Source of the DNA: Hoeflea sp. IMCC20628
Lineage (GTDB): Bacteria > Pseudomonadota > Alphaproteobacteria > Rhizobiales > Rhizobiaceae
NCBI RefSeq assembly: GCF_001011155.1
Contig: NZ_CP011479.1
Span: 1,134,501 to 1,198,500 of the forward strand
DNA length: 64,000 bases
Direction: 5' to 3'
Shown: positions 8,681-17,139 of the stretch, piece after piece
Layout of the letters: every line of letters starts with the position of its first letter
Numbering within the stretch: position 1 is the stretch's first letter
The notes under the pieces: model-generated
What the model was told of the DNA's origin: nothing
The model's input: the letters and a program-made list of their open reading frames with translations, nothing else
Database searches by the model: none
Translations under genes and position numbers: made by a program

Positions 8681-9988
8681 ATGGCTGAAGTTAGCGAACG
8701 GATGCGCGATGCCTTTGAAGCCGTTGCCATCGATGATGAAGGACGCGCGTGCAGGGACATACCTGATAGCGTTTGTCACGAAGAGCCGCGAAATTTCTTT
8801 GTTCATGTCGGGTCGTTGGCGCTGACAAAATCATCCGATGGACTGATTGATCCAAAGCTTGTGCTGAGCTGGCTGCTAACGGAACTTGCTGCACCAATAT
8901 TTCTTGTAGGTCTGCTCGTGCCGGTCCGTGAAGCTGGTGCCCTGTTGCCGCAAATATTCACTGCCAGCACCATCAGACGGTTCCCGGTACGCAAATGGGT
9001 CTGGGTGATGGGAAGCCTCGTACAGGGGTTGGCGGCAGCAACGATCGCTGTTTGCGCGCTGACACTGGAAGGTGCGGCCGCGGGCTGGGCCATCGTCTTG
9101 TCACTCGCGGTTCTCGCCATCGGGCGAAGTGTCTGTTCGGTTTCCTACAAGGATGTGCTGGGCAAAACCGTGTCAAAATCCACGCGCGGGACAGCAACAG
9201 GCCTGGCAGGATCTCTGGCAGCTGCGGTAACGATCATTTATGCGATCGTGCTCATATCCGGATTTGTGCCAAGAATGACACTGGTTATCGGCGGATTGTT
9301 TGTCGCAGCGGGCTGCTGGCTGATTGCCGCAATGGTTTTCTCCACTCTTTACGAAGAAGCTGGCGCAACTCAGGGCGGAAAAAATGCCTTCAAATCGGCA
9401 ATTGCCGATCTGCAATACCTGGCATCCGATGCGCAGCTTCGCCGCTTCATCATGGTCAGGGGGTTTTTGACGACAACCGCTCTGGCGCCACCGTTCATGA
9501 TTGCTGCAGCAAGCAAGGCCGGCGAGGGCGGCTTTGGTGGCCTGGGCTATCTTGTTCTGGCATCTGCTTTTGCGGGCCTTGTCAGCGCATATGTCTGGGG
9601 TCGGTTGGCTGATCGATCCAGCCGCAAGGTTCTTTTCATTGCATCGGCGATATCGATGGTGGTGTTGGCGCTCGCCTCCTGGTTTTCGGTCACGGGGTGG
9701 CTGACGGCGCCCATGGTCCTTCCCGTTCTGCTCTTCTGTATCATGATCGCATACCAAGGCGTCCGGCTCGGACGTTCCACCCATCTGGTGGATATGGCGA
9801 CCGTCGACACAAGAGCCGCCTATACCGCCTTGTCAAACACGATCATCGGAGTCGTGCTGTTCGCAGGCGGGCTTTTCAGCATTATTGCGGAATTTTTCGG
9901 GGTTTCCGTTGTTCTGATCACAATGGCACTCATGTGTGCCGCAGCAATCCCCATGGCTCTCGGCCTGGATGAGGTTCAGGCGGAGTAG
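8681..9988 (+). CDS. MFS transporter, substrate unknown
   Basis: Major facilitator of 435 residues with about 11-12 hydrophobic segments starting near residue 62. The MFS loop motif appears as WGRLADRSSRKVLF after the central loop. The N-terminal 50 residues are hydrophilic and unusually long. Start ATG at 8681 follows GGGAAGGCGG. Flanked by unrelated genes and closed by a strong bidirectional terminator. Family clear; nothing in the sequence or context shows the substrate. Confidence 0.8.
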   Translation: MAEVSERMRDAFEAVAIDDEGRACRDIPDSVCHEEPRNFFVHVGSLALTKSSDGLIDPKLVLSWLLTELAAPIFLVGLLVPVREAGALLPQIFTASTIRRFPVRKWVWVMGSLVQGLAAATIAVCALTLEGAAAGWAIVLSLAVLAIGRSVCSVSYKDVLGKTVSKSTRGTATGLAGSLAAAVTIIYAIVLISGFVPRMTLVIGGLFVAAGCWLIAAMVFSTLYEEAGATQGGKNAFKSAIADLQYLASDAQLRRFIMVRGFLTTTALAPPFMIAAASKAGEGGFGGLGYLVLASAFAGLVSAYVWGRLADRSSRKVLFIASAISMVVLALASWFSVTGWLTAPMVLPVLLFCIMIAYQGVRLGRSTHLVDMATVDTRAAYTALSNTIIGVVLFAGGLFSIIAEFFGVSVVLITMALMCAAAIPMALGLDEVQAE

Positions 9989-10045
9989 AGCATTCCGCCC
10001 TTGGTCTCTCTGTCCACACTGCAGACCCACATGATTTGCAGATAT

Positions 10046-10078
10046 GAAAAAGGCGGGATCCTCGGACCCCGCCTTTTC
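10046..10078. terminator. bidirectional terminator between MFS gene and amn
   Basis: AAAAAGGCGGG and CCCCGCCTTTT form a stem around a 9-base loop, with A and T runs on both sides. It lies between convergent genes. Confidence 0.85.
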
Positions 10079-10084
10079 TGTCTG

Positions 10085-11584
10085 CTATTGAAACGCCGTC
10101 TCGAAAAAGCTTCTGAGTTTGCGTGAATGCAGCCGTTCGGGCGGCATGGCGGCGAGTTTCTGCATCGCCAGCAAGCCGATCTTGAGGTGCTGGTTGACCT
10201 GCGTCTTGTAAAACGCCGAGGCCATGCCGGGCAGTTTGAGCTCGCCATGCAGTGGCTTGTCGGAAACGCAGAGCAGCGTGCCGTAAGGCACGCGGAAGCG
10301 AAATCCGTTGGCGGCGATGGTGGCCGATTCCATGTCGAGCGCGATGGCGCGCGATTGCGACAGCCGCTGCACCGGGCCGCGCTGATCGCGCAGTTCCCAG
10401 TTGCGGTTGTCGATGGTGGCGACCGTGCCGGTGCGCATGATGCGCTTGAGGTCGTAGCCATCGAGCCCGGTGACTTCCGCAACCGCTTCCTGGACTGCGA
10501 CCTGCACTTCGGCCAGTGCCGGGATCGGCACCCAGGAAGGCAGATCATCGTCAAGCACATGGTCCTCGCGGACATAGGCATGGGCCAGCACATAATCGCC
10601 GAGGTTCTGGCTGTTGCGCAGGCCGGCGCAGTGGCCGAGCATCAGCCAGGCATGCGGGCGCAGCACGGCGATATGGTCGGTAATGGTCTTGGCGTTGGAC
10701 GGACCGACGCCGATATTGACCATGGTGATGCCGCCATGGCCCTTGCGCTTGAGGTGATAGGCCGGCATTTGCGGCAGGCGCATCGGGGCGACGCCCTCGG
10801 TCGGGCTGCCATGGCCGGCCGGCGTGATCAGATTGCCGGGCTCGACAAAACACTCATAATCATGACCGGTCTCCTGCATCAGCGAGCGGGCGTGTTCGCA
10901 GAACTCGTCGATGTAGAACTGATAATTGGTAAACAGCACGAAATTCTGGAAATGATCCGGTGCTGTGGACGTGTAGTGCGACAGCCGCGCCAGCGAATAG
11001 TCGATGCGTTGCGCCTTGAACGGTGCGAGCGGAAGCAATTCGCCGGGGCCGGGTTCATAGAGCCCGTTGACGATCTCGTCGTCGGTGGTGGCAAGATCGG
11101 GGGTGTCGAACAGATCGCGCAGCGGCATGTCGAGTTTTTCAGCCACCGCCGCCTCGACATAGGCGCCTTCGCCAAAGGCGAAATGCAGCGGGATTGGGGT
11201 TTCCGATTCCGAAATCGTCAGTGTGCCGCCGTGATTGCGCAGCAGCAATTCGAACTGGGTGGTCAGATAGGTGCGGAACAGCGCCGGTCTTGTGATGGTG
11301 GCGGCGTAATGCCCGGGCGAGACGACATGGCCATAAGACAGTCGCGAATCGACCTTGCCGAAGGATGTCGTCTCAAGGCTGATCTGCGGGTAATAGGCGC
11401 GGTAGCGGCCCGTTGGTTTTTCCGTCGCCAGGCTCTGAAAGGCCTCGCACAAAAAGCGGGTGTTGCGTTCATAAATGGCTTCAAGTGCTGCGACCGCGCT
11501 CGCCGCATCGGAATATTCCTGCGGTTCGATCGGATCGGGTGAAGTGAAGCCGTTTGCGGTGTGGGAAGAGATTCGTTGGTTCAT
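10085..11584 (-). CDS. amn: AMP nucleosidase
   Basis: Hydrolyses AMP to adenine and ribose 5-phosphate, regulating the adenylate pool. 499 residues, the family length: an N-terminal AMN-specific domain (about 1-190) and a C-terminal nucleoside-phosphorylase-like domain with GGITMVNIGVGPSNAKT, HCAGLR and the ALDMESATIAANGFRF segment that binds the ribose. The start at 11584 gives a short leader before the conserved part. Monocistronic, facing a shared terminator. Confidence 0.94.
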   Translation of the reverse strand: MNQRISSHTANGFTSPDPIEPQEYSDAASAVAALEAIYERNTRFLCEAFQSLATEKPTGRYRAYYPQISLETTSFGKVDSRLSYGHVVSPGHYAATITRPALFRTYLTTQFELLLRNHGGTLTISESETPIPLHFAFGEGAYVEAAVAEKLDMPLRDLFDTPDLATTDDEIVNGLYEPGPGELLPLAPFKAQRIDYSLARLSHYTSTAPDHFQNFVLFTNYQFYIDEFCEHARSLMQETGHDYECFVEPGNLITPAGHGSPTEGVAPMRLPQMPAYHLKRKGHGGITMVNIGVGPSNAKTITDHIAVLRPHAWLMLGHCAGLRNSQNLGDYVLAHAYVREDHVLDDDLPSWVPIPALAEVQVAVQEAVAEVTGLDGYDLKRIMRTGTVATIDNRNWELRDQRGPVQRLSQSRAIALDMESATIAANGFRFRVPYGTLLCVSDKPLHGELKLPGMASAFYKTQVNQHLKIGLLAMQKLAAMPPERLHSRKLRSFFETAFQ

Positions 11585-11704
11585 GCTCTGTTATATACGA
11601 TAAACATTGACAAGGAAAAGACACGCAAACCGAAAGGTGTTTCTGCTGAAGCTGTGAAGACAGCCGGATATTGCTTCGGCGATCTTCAAGACAGGGTGGG
11701 TGGA

Positions 11705-11872
11705 TCAGTAGGCGTTGCGCTGCAGGCTCATGTAAAGCACGAACCCGGCGCCCGAGAGGCCTGACTGCTTGTCACCGGACTGGGCATAGGCATAGGCGCC
11801 GACAGGGCCAACCAGAAATGCGGCCAATGCGGTGATGCGCAACAGGGTGGCGATGGTGTTCTGGATATTCAT
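11705..11872 (-). CDS. small membrane or secreted protein (55 aa)
   Basis: Predicted 55-residue protein MNIQNTIATLLRI..., with a hydrophobic segment of about 17 residues (TALAAFLVGPVGAYAYA) that could be a signal peptide or anchor, followed by a polar tail. It lies 23 bp after a second small membrane protein in the same direction, so the two are probably co-transcribed. No family recognised. Support is the clean frame, the hydrophobic helix and the tandem arrangement. Confidence 0.55.
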   Translation of the reverse strand: MNIQNTIATLLRITALAAFLVGPVGAYAYAQSGDKQSGLSGAGFVLYMSLQRNAY

Positions 11873-11894
11873 TACTCAATCCTCGTTGGCCGGT

Positions 11895-12065
11895 TTAGCG
11901 GGATGCCATGCAGTTCAGGCCGGGGTGAAAGACGCAGGCATCGATTGCGCCATTGCGCCATCCACTGGTTGCCCGGTCGGTGTTGGCCACCGCCGCGGCC
12001 ATCAACAGCGCGAAGATCACGAAGATCAGGCTGATGATGATGAAGCGGCGTGCGAGAATGGCCAT
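11895..12065 (-). CDS. small membrane protein (56 aa)
   Basis: 56 residues from MAILARRF; a positively charged N terminus, one strong helix (IIISLIFVIFALLMAAAVA) and an outward tail with two cysteines (DACVFHPGLNC). An upstream ATG at 12101 would add 12 unconserved residues. First of a pair of tiny minus-strand genes. It resembles short uncharacterised proteins common in rhizobia, but I cannot name a family. Confidence 0.55.
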   Translation of the reverse strand: MAILARRFIIISLIFVIFALLMAAAVANTDRATSGWRNGAIDACVFHPGLNCMASR

Positions 12066-12345
12066 GTGTCTTTGTCCCCTTGTGTGAGGAGATATTCGCA
12101 TGACACGGCTGAACCGGGCCTGAGGCCACCATTCATCTGGCGTTCAAATAGATTAACCGGAGATTTTTCATGTCCGCCACCGGGCCCAAGTGGAGCCGAA
12201 CCCGGCTCGCTCGGGTGACCGAGACCGTCCGTGTTTACCACTTGCTCATTCTAACAACTGAAACACAGCCCTTAGCTGTCGATGTTATCTCAATCTAAGC
12301 CGGTACCAGCCATATTCAGCATTGCTAATGTAAAAGGCGTGCAAG

Positions 12346-13563
12346 ATGCGAAGGCCTGCCGAAGAACCAACAAGCGGTCAAATCCGTCAGCCGACACTCG
12401 ATCGGCTGCTGCGTTTTGACCGTGACACCGAGGCACGCTACGAGGCGGAGCATGGTGCAGAACGGGCCGCCCAGTTGCGCGGTGCGACCGTCTTCGGACT
12501 TTTGCTCTATTTTCTGCACGACATATCGACAATCCTGCTGTTGCCGGAGAGCTATCTGCTCATCGTTTATGTCACGCTTTTTGCAATCCTTCCGTACTCA
12601 CTCCTGATGTATCATTTCGTTGGCAGAATTTCTCATGAGGCAAGAGAATTGCTGACCCTGAGTGGCCTTCTCGTTGCAACCGTTTTGCCGCTTTACATGA
12701 TGTATGTGTCTGATTCCACAAATGGAATCTATATGAACCTGAACGTGGTCCTATGTATCGTCTTTGGCAATGTGCTGATCTCGTTGCGGTTCAGGCATGC
12801 GTTTGTTTTCACATCGGTGATTTTTGCCTTCGCGGTTCTGGCGATCACGATGAAGGATGGAATTGATCACAGCCTGAAAAGCGGGCTCTGTTTCCAGTTT
12901 GCGACTGTCTGCATTCTGGGGCTTTATTCAAATTACCTGTTTGAGCGGCGGCGTTGCGTGGATTACTGCGTTTCGCTGGGCGCGGTATTGCGTGCCGAGA
13001 CCGCAGAAATCTCGGAAAAACAGTTCCAGGTCATGTCGAGGACGGACTCACTTACCGGTCTGCCGAACCGCAGGTTTCTGGACGAGCGGCTTGATGAATG
13101 GTTTGCTGACAGCCGGTCGGCCGTGGTGATGATGATCGACATCGATCATTTCAAGCTTTTCAACGACACGCTGGGCCATCCGGCTGGCGATGACTGCCTC
13201 AAGGAAATCGCCGAGGCATTTCGGGGGGCATTTCCCGAACCGGATTTCTTCTGCGCCTGGTTTGGCGGTGAGGAGTTCACGCTTTCGGTCAGAGGGGCCG
13301 AAGAGCCTCAGGCCCGCCGACTGGCCAACACCGTTGTCAGATCGATCGAAGCTCTCAAGATACCGCATCCCGGCCGAAGCGACGGTATCAACATCGTCAC
13401 CATCAGTGTGGGCGTTGCCCTGAAACCGCAAGACGCCATGGTTTCGCGGGCAACGGTCCTGTCCCAGGCGGATGAGGCGCTCTACCGTGCCAAGCACAAG
13501 GGCCGAAACTGCTTTGTCATCAACACCAAGGCTTCCAGAACGCTGGCTGCGGTGAATTCCTGA
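12346..13563 (+). CDS. membrane-bound diguanylate cyclase
   Basis: Makes cyclic di-GMP from two GTP. The N-terminal half (about residues 48-205) has five or six membrane segments and no recognisable sensor. The GGDEF domain begins near residue 230 (SRTDSLTGLPNRRFLDE) and carries an intact GGEEF active site near residue 307. The RxxD inhibitory site that normally precedes it is absent (EPDFFCAWF), so product feedback is unlikely. 405 residues. No EAL domain. Stands alone between unrelated genes. Confidence 0.9.
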   Translation: MRRPAEEPTSGQIRQPTLDRLLRFDRDTEARYEAEHGAERAAQLRGATVFGLLLYFLHDISTILLLPESYLLIVYVTLFAILPYSLLMYHFVGRISHEARELLTLSGLLVATVLPLYMMYVSDSTNGIYMNLNVVLCIVFGNVLISLRFRHAFVFTSVIFAFAVLAITMKDGIDHSLKSGLCFQFATVCILGLYSNYLFERRRCVDYCVSLGAVLRAETAEISEKQFQVMSRTDSLTGLPNRRFLDERLDEWFADSRSAVVMMIDIDHFKLFNDTLGHPAGDDCLKEIAEAFRGAFPEPDFFCAWFGGEEFTLSVRGAEEPQARRLANTVVRSIEALKIPHPGRSDGINIVTISVGVALKPQDAMVSRATVLSQADEALYRAKHKGRNCFVINTKASRTLAAVNS

Positions 13564-13711
13564 GCCCATCTGATTAGCGCTTGAGGCGGTTGCCTGCAGC
13601 GCGGTGCAGCGGCCGGAACACGCAAATTTGAGCCCGGAACAATGCCCGCGGGGATTGTCAAATGCGTACTTCGATTCCAAACCTGCCGCATGGCAATGGA
13701 AGGAATGGCGG

Positions 13712-14413
13712 ATGACAACCCAGACTGCAGCAATTGAGCTCTATTACTGGCCAACACCGAATGGCTGGAAGATTACCATCATGCTCGAGGAACTGGGCGT
13801 TCCCTACGAGGTGAAATATGTCAATATCGGCCGCGGCGAACAGTTCGAGCCGTCCTTCCTTGCGATTGCTCCCAACAACCGGATGCCGGCGATCATTGAT
13901 CCGGAAGGTCCGGACGGAGCGCCGATCTCGGTTTTCGAGTCCGGTGCGATCCTGCAATATCTCGGCCGCAAATTCGGCAGGTTCTATCCCGACGACGAGC
14001 GCAGCCGGGTGGAGGTCGAGCAATGGCTGTTCTGGCAGATGGGCGGGCTGGGCCCGATGGCCGGTCAGGCGCATCATTTCCGGCACGCAGCACCCGAGCA
14101 GGTGCCCTATGCCATCGACCGCTACACCAATGAGGTCAATCGGCTCTATGGCGTGATGGATCGGCGGCTGGCCGACCGGGCGTTTCTCGCCGGCGACTAT
14201 TCGATTGCCGACATGGCCGCGATCGGCTGGGTCAAGTCCCATGAGAAACAGGGGCAGAATCTCGAGAATTTTGCCAATCTCAAGCGCTGGTTCGAGACCA
14301 TGATGGCCCGGCCGGCGGTGGCAAGGGGCTGTGAGGTCGGCATCGAATTCCGCAAAAGCGTCGCCGATGACAAGGATGCGCAAAAAGTGCTGTTTGGGCA
14401 GACTGCCCGGTAA
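13712..14413 (+). CDS. glutathione S-transferase family protein, YfcG-like
   Basis: 233 residues from MTTQTAAIELYYWPTPNGWK. The N-terminal thioredoxin-like domain has the YfcG/YghU features PTPNGWKITIMLEE, PNNRMPAI and FESGAILQYL; the C-terminal helical domain follows from about residue 95. The E. coli homologs are glutathione-dependent disulfide-bond oxidoreductases that keep no classic Tyr/Ser nucleophile. ATG at 13712 follows AAGGAATGGCGG; the frame is open 108 bp further upstream but without conserved sequence. Confidence 0.88.
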   Translation: MTTQTAAIELYYWPTPNGWKITIMLEELGVPYEVKYVNIGRGEQFEPSFLAIAPNNRMPAIIDPEGPDGAPISVFESGAILQYLGRKFGRFYPDDERSRVEVEQWLFWQMGGLGPMAGQAHHFRHAAPEQVPYAIDRYTNEVNRLYGVMDRRLADRAFLAGDYSIADMAAIGWVKSHEKQGQNLENFANLKRWFETMMARPAVARGCEVGIEFRKSVADDKDAQKVLFGQTAR

Positions 14414-14441
14414 TCAGTCGGCAAATTGCCCGCAAATAAAA

Positions 14442-14471
14442 ACACCCGCGCCGGATTGCCAGCGCGGGTGT
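14442..14471. terminator. bidirectional terminator
   Basis: ACACCCGCGC and GCGCGGGTGT form a perfect 10-bp stem with a 10-base loop. An A run precedes it, giving a T run for the minus-strand DUF2147 gene. It lies between the convergent GST and DUF2147 genes. Confidence 0.85.
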
Positions 14472-14502
14472 ATCTATATGTCGATCAGAGCCAAAGCCCG
14501 GA

Positions 14503-14841
14503 TTACAGTTTGGACCAGTTTTCCGAGCGGCACAAAAAGCCCAGGACGCAGCCCTTCATTTTCATGGTTTTTCCGGAGATCGACGCTGAGCCTGAATAGG
14601 TCTTGTCTTTTTTCGGATCGGTGATCGTACCGGAATAATCGCCGTTAGCGCCCTTCATCTTGCCAATGCTCTTGCCGGAATAGTCGCCGGTTGTCAGCTT
14701 GACGCAGAATGAACCACCGCATTTGCTGATGGCTGCGGTCTCGCCGCTTTTGGTTTTCCAGTTGCCTTCAATCGGGTCGGCCAACGCCGGGGCGGTCATG
14801 GCGACGATGAGAGCGCCAGTTGCAATCAGTTTGCGAAGCAT
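14503..14841 (-). CDS. DUF2147 family secreted protein
   Basis: 112 residues with a clear signal peptide (MLRKLIATGALIVAMTAPALA, cleavage before DPIEGNW). The mature part begins with the DUF2147 pattern PIEGNWKTKSGETAAISKCGGSFC, with short beta strands typical of this periplasmic family. Four cysteines could form disulfides. It is convergent with the GST gene. The role of the family is not established. A TTACGT-palindrome sits 50 bp upstream of the start. Confidence 0.85.
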   Translation of the reverse strand: MLRKLIATGALIVAMTAPALADPIEGNWKTKSGETAAISKCGGSFCVKLTTGDYSGKSIGKMKGANGDYSGTITDPKKDKTYSGSASISGKTMKMKGCVLGFLCRSENWSKL

Positions 14842-15311
14842 GATGTTCCTCCAACAGATACGCGCTACCTCCAGCGCATTTCTTACTTAACTTACGTCTA
14901 CGTAAAGGTAAACGGGATTCTAGGGTCTTGAACCGCTTATTCGGCACGACGTGGCGCGGGCTCAGCGCCGGGTTTTTAAGCAGACCTTTCCCGCTCCGGC
15001 GGCTTTTTCAGAAAATACGATGGATCTTTGGTTAGCCGTTCGTAACTTTTTTCAGCGGCCTTGAATCGATGAAAATCGTCGCTTTGGCGGAAACGCTGGG
15101 TCTTGGATGTTTAACAAAACCGCAAATTTACCAAGCGTTTGGACTTTGTTCGTTCCCAGTTAAGCATGCAATTTAACGGGGCTTTCAGGCGAACCCGGCA
15201 CACTTCAATCCAACAAGACAGCGCCGGGCCAACCCGGACAAACGACAAAAACAGATGGCTCTTGAGAGCTGACAGGGACAACGAAACACAAGATCTACAG
15301 GGACTGAGAAA
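14842..15311. other. intergenic region between divergent genes
   Basis: 470 bp holding the promoters of the DUF2147 gene and the Sel1-like gene. Besides the palindrome at 14891-14906 there is a short hairpin GGCGC/GCGCC (14953-14969) followed by GGGTTTTT, of unknown purpose. No gene recognised. Confidence 0.45.
14891..14906. promoter_or_regulatory. palindromic candidate operator
   Basis: CTTACG-TCTA-CGTAAA contains a perfect TTACGT-CT-ACGTAA inverted repeat, 50 bp before the DUF2147 start. Its form agrees with the site at 6429-6444. A MerR-family regulator is a possible ligand, by resemblance only. Confidence 0.4.
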
Positions 15312-15578
15312 ATGGCACGTTATGAAATTCACGATCACGATACTGCAACCATCGGCGGCGAAGCCCGCGCAGACATTTTCTGCGAAATGGGTTTGATGTA
15401 TGCCACCGGACGCGACTGCGAAATCGACTACATCGCCGCCCATAAATGGCTCAACATTGCCGCCATCAAGGGCTCGGACCGGGCAGCGACGCTGCGCTCC
15501 GAACTGGCCGAAAGCATGAGCAAGGCAGACCTTGCCAGCGCGCTGCGCGCTGCACGCGAATGGATGACCATGCATTGA
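15312..15578 (+). CDS. small Sel1/TPR-like protein
   Basis: 88 residues. The central part (EMGLMYATGRDCEIDYIAAHKWLNIAA begins a single Sel1-like helical pair; key residues are the G-L-M-Y turn and the AAHKWLNIAA helix) is followed by a helical tail ending REWMTMH. Similar short proteins are widespread in alphaproteobacteria, without a known role. No signal peptide. A strong terminator follows 120 bp downstream. Confidence 0.75.
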   Translation: MARYEIHDHDTATIGGEARADIFCEMGLMYATGRDCEIDYIAAHKWLNIAAIKGSDRAATLRSELAESMSKADLASALRAAREWMTMH

Positions 15579-15700
15579 TCGGCTTTCGGACGCGGGCACA
15601 CAGCAGTCCATCCGATGGCAGAAAGACATACCTCGAGGGGACCGAGGCGAAGCCAGAGCACGCTGCTCTGAACTCCGGGCAACACGGAGAGGCTTCACAC

Positions 15701-15742
15701 AAAGGCCGCACTTGATCGCACCCGATCAGTTGCGGCCTTTTT
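15701..15742 (+). terminator. rho-independent terminator
   Basis: AAAGGCCGCA and TGCGGCCTTT form a perfect 10-bp outer stem, with an inner TGATCG/CGATCA stem, followed by TTTTT. It can end the Sel1-like gene, and by symmetry the convergent aminotransferase gene. Confidence 0.88.
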
Positions 15743-15771
15743 GCTGCGCGAACGTCAACCGAGTTCGGCAA

Positions 15772-16884
15772 TCACCCCAGTTCGGCAATCACCTCGTCCA
15801 GATTCTTCTCGAAAATATCAAGCTCCGCCTCCGGTCCGGTCGAGATCCGGATGCAGCGATTGAGCGGCGCCACGCCGGGCATGCGAATGAACACGCCGCG
15901 GCTGACCAGGCCATCAAGGATCGCCTTGGCGTAACCCGCATCGCGGCCGCAATCGATGGTGACGAAATTGGTGGCTGACGGGATTGGCGTAAAACCATGG
16001 CTTTGCGCAATGCGCTCAATCCGCGCCCGTGATGCGGCGACCTCGGCCAAAACATGACCCAGCCATGCCTGATCTTGAAGTGCCGCAAGGGCTGCCGCCT
16101 GACCCAGCCGGTTGACGCCAAAATGGTTGCGCACCCGGTGAAACATTGCCACCGTTTTTTCAACGCCAAAGACATAGCCGACGCGCTGGCCAGCCAGGCC
16201 ATAGGCCTTGGAGAATGTCCGGAAGCGCAGCACGTTGGGCCTATCGGCCAGCTCTGCAATCGCCGGGATTGCTGACGCCGGCGCGGTTTCGCCATAGGCC
16301 TCGTCGAGCACCAGCATGGTGGTTTCGGGCAACATCTTGGCGAAGGTGACAATGGCCTCTGCCGAATGCCAGGTACCCATCGGGTTGTCGGGGTTGGAGA
16401 GATAGACCAGCGGTGCGTTTTCGCGGTGCACGGCGTCGAGCAATCCGTCGAGATCCTCGCGGTCATCGCGGTAGGGGACAGTGACCAGCCTGCCGCCAAA
16501 ACCCGCGACATGGAAATTGAAGGTCGGATAGGCCCCAAGCGAGCTGACGACCGGGGTTCCCGGCTCGACGATCAGCCGGACGATCAGGCCCAGCAACCCG
16601 TCAATGCCTTCGCCAACCACCACCCGCTCCGGCGCCAGCCCCAGATGAGTGCCAAGGCCCGCGCGCAAATCATGGTTTTCCGGATCGGCATAGCGCCAGA
16701 TGAGCGGCGCTTCGCGGGAAATCTCCTCGAGCACCGATGGCGCCGGCCCGAACCCGCTCTCATTGGCGCCCAGCCGGGCAATGAATGTCTCCCCGCGCGC
16801 CCGCTCCTGGGTTTCCGGTCCGACAAACGGCACGGTGGGCGGCAGGGATTCAGCAAGGGCTGTAAAACGCGAAAAAGCGGTCAT
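15772..16884 (-). CDS. histidinol-phosphate aminotransferase-like PLP enzyme
   Basis: Class I/II aminotransferase of 370 residues. The PLP lysine is in TFSKAYGLAGQRVGY; NPDNPMGTW and LDEAYGE are the usual cofactor-binding segments. Closest in type to HisC, but no other his gene is nearby, so it may act on aromatic amino acids or another imidazole or keto substrate. The start at 16884 follows GAGGACGG; the longer frame to 17058 runs into the repeat element and is not used. Confidence 0.82.
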   Translation of the reverse strand: MTAFSRFTALAESLPPTVPFVGPETQERARGETFIARLGANESGFGPAPSVLEEISREAPLIWRYADPENHDLRAGLGTHLGLAPERVVVGEGIDGLLGLIVRLIVEPGTPVVSSLGAYPTFNFHVAGFGGRLVTVPYRDDREDLDGLLDAVHRENAPLVYLSNPDNPMGTWHSAEAIVTFAKMLPETTMLVLDEAYGETAPASAIPAIAELADRPNVLRFRTFSKAYGLAGQRVGYVFGVEKTVAMFHRVRNHFGVNRLGQAAALAALQDQAWLGHVLAEVAASRARIERIAQSHGFTPIPSATNFVTIDCGRDAGYAKAILDGLVSRGVFIRMPGVAPLNRCIRISTGPEAELDIFEKNLDEVIAELG

Positions 16885-16995
16885 GGCAGGTCCGTCCTCA
16901 ACAATCGGCCCGAAATCCCTAGCGGCAACCGGGCAGGGCTTCAAGCGGGGAGGGGGGTGAGGGCACGCGGAAACGGCGGAAGGCGGGAGAATTGC

Positions 16996-17139
16996 CCCAA
17001 TCTCCCCCCTTGCGGGGGAGATGTCACGAAATGACAGAGGGGGGTAAAGCTGCGCCAATCACCGGCCCTTCAAACCAAGCCCAACCATCCCCCCTCTGTC
17101 GGCGATGCCGACATCTCCCCCGCAAGGGGGGAGATTGGG
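16996..17139. repeat. large inverted-repeat intergenic element
   Basis: Two arms of about 50 bp (16996-17044 and 17089-17139) are almost perfect reverse complements. Each contains nested palindromes: CTCCCCC/GGGGGAG around TTGC or GCAA, and GACAGAGGGG/CCCCTCTGTC. A 44-bp unrelated centre separates them. This is the look of the mobile intergenic palindromic elements common in rhizobial genomes. Transcribed, it would fold into a very stable hairpin. Confidence 0.8.

Noticed and set aside
10127-11542. 471-residue plus-strand frame
   Set aside because: Antisense to AMP nucleosidase; composition typical of a GC-skewed shadow.
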